This document shows positions 32,252 through 35,989 of a stretch of DNA of 35,989 nucleotides, piece by piece. This DNA is from a bacterium. Its GTDB lineage: Bacteria; Ratteibacteria; UBA8468; B48-G9; DSTR01. Location of the stretch: NCBI GenBank assembly GCA_029551285.1, contig JAKPFT010000083.1, positions 1 through 35,989 of the forward strand. The letters are read 5' to 3'. Positions within the stretch are counted from its first letter, which is position 1. Each line of letters opens with the position of its first letter. The translations under genes were made by a program, and so were the position numbers. The notes beneath the pieces are model-generated. The model searched no databases and was not told where the DNA came from. It was given only the letters and a program-made list of their open reading frames with translations.

Positions 32252-33408
32252 CTGTTTTCCCCTTGCAGTTGACTGAGATAAGCAGCAGCGTCAGCAATAA
32301 GAGCGGCTGCCTTTTCCGGGGTAAGACCAGGCACCTTTTCAAGTTCTTCTGGTCGGGCTGCGGCTAACTGCTGCAAACTGCTATAACCAGATTCGGTCAG
32401 GGCCGCGGCCACTTTCTCGTCAAGTCCTGGCAGAAGACCGGGCAGCAGTTTTTCTCCTCGTGCGTATTCCGAGTAACGGAAAACTTTTATATTCCACCCG
32501 GTTAGCTTAGAGGCCAGCCGCACGTTTTGTCCTCTCTTGCCAATAGCCAGATAAAGTTGTTCGTCACTCACCAGGACGACGGCTTCCTTTTCGTTTTCAT
32601 TCAGGATGACCTTTCCAGCTCGGGCGGGACTGAGGGAGTTGAGGATATACCTGGCCGGGTCTGGATGCCATTCTATAATTTCAATCTTCTCACCGCCTAA
32701 CTCCTTACTCATATTCTTGATACGCAAGGCTTTGTCACCAATACAGGTTCCAACGGGGTCAATTTTCTCATTATGGGAAAAGACCGCCACCTTGGTCAGG
32801 TCTCCCGGAAAACGGGCAAGACTTTTTATTTCCACAAGCCCATCTTTCAGTTCAGGCACTTCTGCTTCCAGAAGTTTTCTTACCAGATCAGGATGGGTTC
32901 GGGAAACGATTAACTGGTAAGTGCCCCGATTCGGTCGGCGGACTTCCAGCAGTAGTGTTTTAACTGTATCTCCGACCCGGAGATGGTCCCCTGGCAAACG
33001 ATGGTGCTGGGGTAAAAGTCCTTCCGTTTTGCCAAAGGAAATGACGATGTGCCCTTCTTCAAATCGTTCCACCCGTCCGCTGATAATCTCATTCTGAAGT
33101 CGGGAAAATTCCTGGTAAACTGCATTCTTCTCGGCCTCTCTAAGTCTTTGAATCAATATCTGCTTGCCAGCCTGGGCGGCAATCCGTTCCCAGGGAAAAC
33201 TGGGCGGAGGTAACTGCTTTCCCTCCTGGTCGAAAAACTTGATTTCGCCGGTTACCCGGTCGATTCTGACCTGAATATCCTCAGACAGGCCAGCCTTTTT
33301 CCTGTAGACCGTGAGCAGTCCCTTTTCCAGAGAATCAAGAAGGAAGCTGCGGTCAATCCCTTTTTCTTTTTCCCAGTATTCAAGCAGCGCCAGAAGTTCC
33401 TTGTTCAT
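32248..33408 (-). CDS. nusA: transcription termination/antitermination protein NusA
   Basis: RNA polymerase accessory factor for pausing, termination and antitermination. The 386-residue protein has the N-terminal RNAP-binding domain (ALLEYWEKEKGIDRSFLLDSL), S1 and two KH domains (IKSLARFPGDLTKVAVFS, IGKRGQNVRLASKLTGW) and a C-terminal helix-hairpin-helix stretch (LLPGLDEKVAAAL, EKVPGLTPEKAAALI). GGAGCCC lies upstream of the ATG. rimP, usually the gene before nusA, is missing; transcription begins here from a fully consensus sigma-70 promoter that also serves infB and perhaps the long block behind it. Confidence 0.96.
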   Translation of the reverse strand: MNKELLALLEYWEKEKGIDRSFLLDSLEKGLLTVYRKKAGLSEDIQVRIDRVTGEIKFFDQEGKQLPPPSFPWERIAAQAGKQILIQRLREAEKNAVYQEFSRLQNEIISGRVERFEEGHIVISFGKTEGLLPQHHRLPGDHLRVGDTVKTLLLEVRRPNRGTYQLIVSRTHPDLVRKLLEAEVPELKDGLVEIKSLARFPGDLTKVAVFSHNEKIDPVGTCIGDKALRIKNMSKELGGEKIEIIEWHPDPARYILNSLSPARAGKVILNENEKEAVVLVSDEQLYLAIGKRGQNVRLASKLTGWNIKVFRYSEYARGEKLLPGLLPGLDEKVAAALTESGYSSLQQLAAARPEELEKVPGLTPEKAAALIADAAAYLSQLQGENR

Positions 33409-33445
33409 CTTTTGGGCTCCAGCATCAGTACCTCTTCATTGTTTG

Positions 33446-33475
33446 ATTATACAGGATTGCCGTGGTCGCTGTCAA
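33446..33475 (-). promoter_or_regulatory. consensus sigma-70 promoter of nusA-infB
   Basis: On the minus strand TTGACA (33475-33470) and TATAAT (33451-33446) are both perfect hexamers, spaced 18 bp. The predicted start is near 33439, giving a leader of about 30 nt. This is the best promoter in the window and shows that the organism's main sigma factor uses the classical consensus. Confidence 0.8.
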
Positions 33476-33866
33476 ACTGTATTGCAGCAACTGCTGGCTG
33501 TTACAGAAAAGTTGCTGCTGTATAAATTCTGAAGTAACCGCGAAACTCTGTCCGGCTATTCACCGAACCACGAGTTGTTAAATAGGGATTACCGGGAGGA
33601 AAAGGTTGTTGTGCCGGCGGTTGAACTTTTTCCGATTAAGAACATTTTCAGGACTGGCCAATTTTCCCCGGGTCACAGAAGTAACCACGAAAAAAGAGTC
33701 TGTGTCCCGGTGATGTTTAAAGTAACCTGGGTGATATAAGACGTGTCCCTGACGCACCGTGTTTGTCCGTTGTAAGTGCCGGTGCCTTCACCTGCCATGC
33801 CTTCTCCATCTGCCTGCGTGTGCACCTTAACTGTTACTTGGTATATGAGGTTTCTTCTGAACTGAC
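33476..33866. other. intergenic region between divergent nusA and queG
   Basis: No convincing gene. A 9-bp perfect inverted repeat, GCAGCAACT (33484-33492) and AGTTGCTGC (33510-33518), lies just upstream of the nusA -35 and may be an operator. A minus-strand frame (33673-33906, 77 codons) ends with Thr/Gly-rich text such as GTGTYNGQT and VTLNITGTQT, which looks like a remnant of a secreted beta-rich protein, but it has no ribosome binding site and runs into the queG start. A plus-strand GTG frame at 33611-33739 (42 codons, GGAGG upstream) is equally unsupported. Confidence 0.35.
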
Positions 33867-33894
33867 TTGACAATTGTAATCTTTTTACTATCAT
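33867..33894 (+). promoter_or_regulatory. queG promoter
   Basis: TTGACA (33867-33872) and TATCAT (33889-33894), spaced 16 bp, form a strong sigma-70-type promoter. The predicted transcription start near 33901 lies past the first possible ATG (33893) and only about 4 nt before ATG 33905, so the mRNA would be nearly leaderless. Confidence 0.6.
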
Positions 33895-33904
33895 GAGAGC
33901 AGTC

Positions 33905-34849
33905 ATGACCGCAGTAAGTGACTGGAAACTGAAAAACTATCTGAAGGATGGTTTAAGGGAAATGGGGTTTTGTGGGGTGGGCTTTGCCTCACCAGGGCTG
34001 GTGGACGAGGAGACCCGGAGCCACTGCTTAGAATGGCTCCATCTGGGGTACCATGGTAGTATGGGCTGGCTCCGTCAAAGTATGCCCGTTCGCCTTGATG
34101 TCAGAAAGTTTTATCCAGAGGTGAAGACCGTAGTCAGTCTGGCTTTCCCCTGGGGCCGACCTGAGGGAAAAGGAGAATTTCTTTCCGGATACGCGTGGTT
34201 GACGGATTATCACCGTGTGCTGGAACAGAAACTGAAGGATTTCCGTTCGCTTCTGAAAAGGAAATTTCCGGAAATCAGGCTCCGGACAACCGTGGATACT
34301 TCACCAGTTCTGGAAAAATACTGGGCGGTACAGGCCGGACTTGGCTGGATGGGAAAAAATACCCTTCTGGTTACGCCGGAGTATGGTTCCTGGGTTTTCC
34401 TGGCAACGCTACTCATCAATGTCCCCCTTACGCCAGACCTGAAAAAAGAGGATCGTTGCGGTCGCTGCCGTCTCTGTCTTGAAGCCTGCCCCACCGGCGC
34501 CCTGAGAAAGGCTTACTTGTTGAATGCCACCCGCTGTCTGGCGTATCTGACGGTAGAACATAACCAGCCACTAACGGCTGAAGAGAAAACTTTGCTTCAG
34601 GGGGCCGTGTTCGGGTGTGACCGGTGTCAGGTTGTCTGTCCGTTCAACCAGCCCTCAGAAAAGGAGACCTGTCACCTTAAACAGAGACAGCCTGCTAACA
34701 CGGCCCTTTTGAAGGAACTGGCCACGATTAATCATGAAGAATTCCAGAGAAGGTTCGGACAGACACCCGTCATTAGAATTGGCTGGGAAAAATTCAGGGC
34801 GCAGGTTCTGGCTGCACTAAATTACTATCAGGAGCAGGGGATGCGGTGA
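33905..34849 (+). CDS. queG: epoxyqueuosine reductase
   Basis: Cobalamin- and iron-sulfur-dependent enzyme that reduces epoxyqueuosine to queuosine in tRNA. From ATG 33905 (314 residues) it has the catalytic Asp131 in VDTSPVLEK, GWMGKNTLL, a first ferredoxin motif with Cys185, 188, 191 and 195 (CGRCRLCLEACP) and a second with Cys238, 241 and 245 (CDRCQVVCP). Length is normal. An ATG 12 nt earlier overlaps the -10 box of the predicted promoter, so I prefer 33905. There is no ribosome binding site before either. No other queuosine genes are in the window. The downstream AsmA-like gene follows with a TGATG junction. Confidence 0.93.
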   Translation: MTAVSDWKLKNYLKDGLREMGFCGVGFASPGLVDEETRSHCLEWLHLGYHGSMGWLRQSMPVRLDVRKFYPEVKTVVSLAFPWGRPEGKGEFLSGYAWLTDYHRVLEQKLKDFRSLLKRKFPEIRLRTTVDTSPVLEKYWAVQAGLGWMGKNTLLVTPEYGSWVFLATLLINVPLTPDLKKEDRCGRCRLCLEACPTGALRKAYLLNATRCLAYLTVEHNQPLTAEEKTLLQGAVFGCDRCQVVCPFNQPSEKETCHLKQRQPANTALLKELATINHEEFQRRFGQTPVIRIGWEKFRAQVLAALNYYQEQGMR

Positions 34850-35790
34850 TGAAAAGACGAAGAAAGCTCCTGCTGGTGGCAGCTATTGTCATCGTGCTTT
34901 TGCTGGTGGCAACGGAACGAATCGCTGATTACCTGGTGGTGAGGAATCTTCGTCGCTGGCTGGAGCAAGGGGCTGTCTTGAAAGGCCGTGCCGGCACTCT
35001 TACCTTTTCGCTGTGGCGTAGCTGTTTGGTGGCCAGGGATGTGGAAGTCAGCCAACCACAATCTTGCGGCTACGGACAACTGGTGAAGATTCAGAAGCTG
35101 CAAGCTTGTTTCTGTCTGATGCCTCTCTGGCACCGGCAGGTATATTTGACCAAATTGGAGATATCCTCACCGGAGTTGACTATTCTTGCGCTGGCCAATG
35201 GTGAGAACAGTTTTTCCTGTCTCAGAAGGCAGTTTCCGATGTCTTCATCTCCAGGGTTGAATCTATTTATTAGGAAGCTTCTTCTCAGTGGTGGGCGGGT
35301 AACTTTGACGAAGGTTGGAGATGGTGGCAGTAAAGTCAGTCTGGAAGGTCTCAGTCTGAGTTTGAAAGACCTGGCCTGGCCGAAGTCAGGAAATAAGTTA
35401 ACCTCTTTTTATTTTTCAGGAAGACTTAAAAGAAATCAGGTAGTTGTCCCTTTCCGTTTTGAGGGGAGGGCAAGCTTCCCTGATGGATCTTTTTCCTACC
35501 GGGGCCGCGATACGCTGGGACCTGTTCCTGTTGCTTTCCTGAAGGACTTCATGCGCCTGCCGGGTATCCAGGTTAGAGCAGGAGAACTTAACAGTAGTGG
35601 CTGGACTGTAGCCGAAAAAAGGGGCTGGAAAAGTCGGCGTCGCCTGAAGTTAGAAGATGTTTGTCTCTATTCCGGGGAAGGAATCTCAGGTAAGGGCTCA
35701 AGTCGTCAGGAGCCGGCCAGGATTTCCTGGAAAGTGGAATCCGGCTCGCTGGAAGTTGACTTTTCCTTTGACCTGGTAGAAAAAAGGTAG
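34849..35790 (+). CDS. AsmA/DUF748-like envelope protein
   Basis: The protein has a basic N-terminus and one membrane segment (about residues 7-22), then a long beta-strand-rich part with phrases such as LTFSLWRSCLVARDVEV and VYLTKLEISSPELTIL that recall AsmA-family and DUF748 proteins, which form groove-like bridges in the envelope. Assignment is by style, not by a strict motif. The ATG overlaps the queG stop by one base, with AGGGG 8 nt upstream. The stop codon is the TAG of the AAAGGTAG sequence found next to both repeat copies, so the original C-terminus may have been altered by repeat insertion. Confidence 0.6.
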   Translation: MKRRRKLLLVAAIVIVLLLVATERIADYLVVRNLRRWLEQGAVLKGRAGTLTFSLWRSCLVARDVEVSQPQSCGYGQLVKIQKLQACFCLMPLWHRQVYLTKLEISSPELTILALANGENSFSCLRRQFPMSSSPGLNLFIRKLLLSGGRVTLTKVGDGGSKVSLEGLSLSLKDLAWPKSGNKLTSFYFSGRLKRNQVVVPFRFEGRASFPDGSFSYRGRDTLGPVPVAFLKDFMRLPGIQVRAGELNSSGWTVAEKRGWKSRRRLKLEDVCLYSGEGISGKGSSRQEPARISWKVESGSLEVDFSFDLVEKR

Positions 35791-35989
35791 TGTCAAAAAA
35801 GGAATAAAAGAGGAATGAAAAGAAAGGGAACGAACTGGCTCACTCAAGGTGCTTCGGCACAGACAAGGACTACGCCGAAATCGGTTGCTCGGCGAACTCG
35901 CTCGCCATCTGGCGAGCTCAGACACCGCCGAGTAAGGTATTGCGTCCCGGATGGAATTGTCCGGTCCGCTTACCGAGCGCGTGCGCTTT
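35791..35989. mobile_element. foldback repeat, second copy, cut by window edge
   Basis: Starts with the same terminal repeat TGTCAAAAAAGG and is collinear with 17-215 without gaps. The 5' arms of the long-range pairs (AACTGGC, GGCACAGACAAG) and the inner stem CTCGGCG/CGCCGAG are unchanged. The apical hairpin is stronger than in the left copy, GCTCGCCA-TC-TGGCGAGC, while the CCCGGA/TCCGGG stem loses one pair. The 3' half lies beyond the window. It begins directly at the stop codon of the AsmA-like gene. Confidence 0.72.

Noticed and set aside
33611-33739. Plus-strand 42-codon GTG frame after GGAGG
   Set aside because: Spacing to the start is long and there is no supporting similarity or context.
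33673-33906. Minus-strand 77-codon frame between nusA and queG
   Set aside because: No ribosome binding site, its start lies in queG, and there is no recognisable family; at most a gene remnant.
10488-34700. CRISPR arrays, tRNA or rRNA genes, toxin-antitoxin or phage genes
   Set aside because: I looked for spaced direct repeats, cloverleaf segments and typical short gene pairs and saw none.
1-35989. Circular replicon or terminal redundancy, because both ends match
   Set aside because: The ends are about 93% identical, not identical, and the genes are core chromosomal functions.

Overview
This is a gene-dense stretch of a Gram-negative bacterial chromosome with balanced base composition, strong AAGGAGG-type ribosome binding sites and consensus-like TTGACA/TATAAT promoters. 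A complete Kdo branch (kdsA, kdsD, kdsC) plus an LptC-like lipoprotein indicates an LPS outer membrane. A SpoIID-family protein, a short Thermotoga/archaea-type SAH hydrolase, a 421-residue LeuC and a bifunctional glucose/mannose-phosphate isomerase fit none of the familiar Proteobacteria. I infer an uncultured candidate-phylum lineage but cannot name it from sequence alone.

Layout: (1) 17-279, a 263-bp foldback repeat with 12-bp terminal inverted repeats; a second copy (about 93% identical over the shared 204 bases) starts at 35791 and runs off the window. (2) 385-10199, plus strand: ilvH, ilvC, thpR, recA, a Gfo/Idh/MocA oxidoreductase, an HtrA-like protease that has lost its PDZ domain, recX, alaS, an alternative sigma-70-family factor and apt. 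(3) 10210-16793, minus strand: leuA-leuC-leuD-leuB, then bioY, a DUF1284 protein and asd. (4) 16914-18244, plus strand: a putative lipoprotein and rsmE, closed by a terminator. (5) 18281-33408, minus strand, fifteen co-directional genes: nusA, infB, kdsA, kdsD, kdsC, lptC-like, spoIID-like, hpf, ptsN, ptsI, PGI/PMI, metK, ahcY, coaE, rho. (6) 33905-35790, plus strand: queG and an AsmA-like protein whose stop codon abuts the second repeat.

How the genes work together: ilvH/ilvC and leuACDB supply branched-chain amino acids; asd feeds the aspartate family; metK and ahcY form half of the methyl cycle; apt salvages the adenine released downstream of it; bioY imports biotin. The minus-strand block kdsA-kdsD-kdsC-lptC-spoIID-hpf-ptsN-ptsI follows the order of the proteobacterial kdsD-kdsC-lptC-lptA-lptB-rpoN-hpf-ptsN locus, with lptB and rpoN absent and a SpoIID protein in their place.

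The strongest candidate for something undescribed is the foldback repeat: TG...CA ends, nested complementary segments able to form a multibranched structure, and both copies placed straight after an AAAGGTAG sequence. Secondary points of interest are the sigma factor with changed promoter-reading residues, the decayed PDZ of the protease, a ketol-acid reductoisomerase with an atypical cofactor loop, and a probable leaderless queG transcript.
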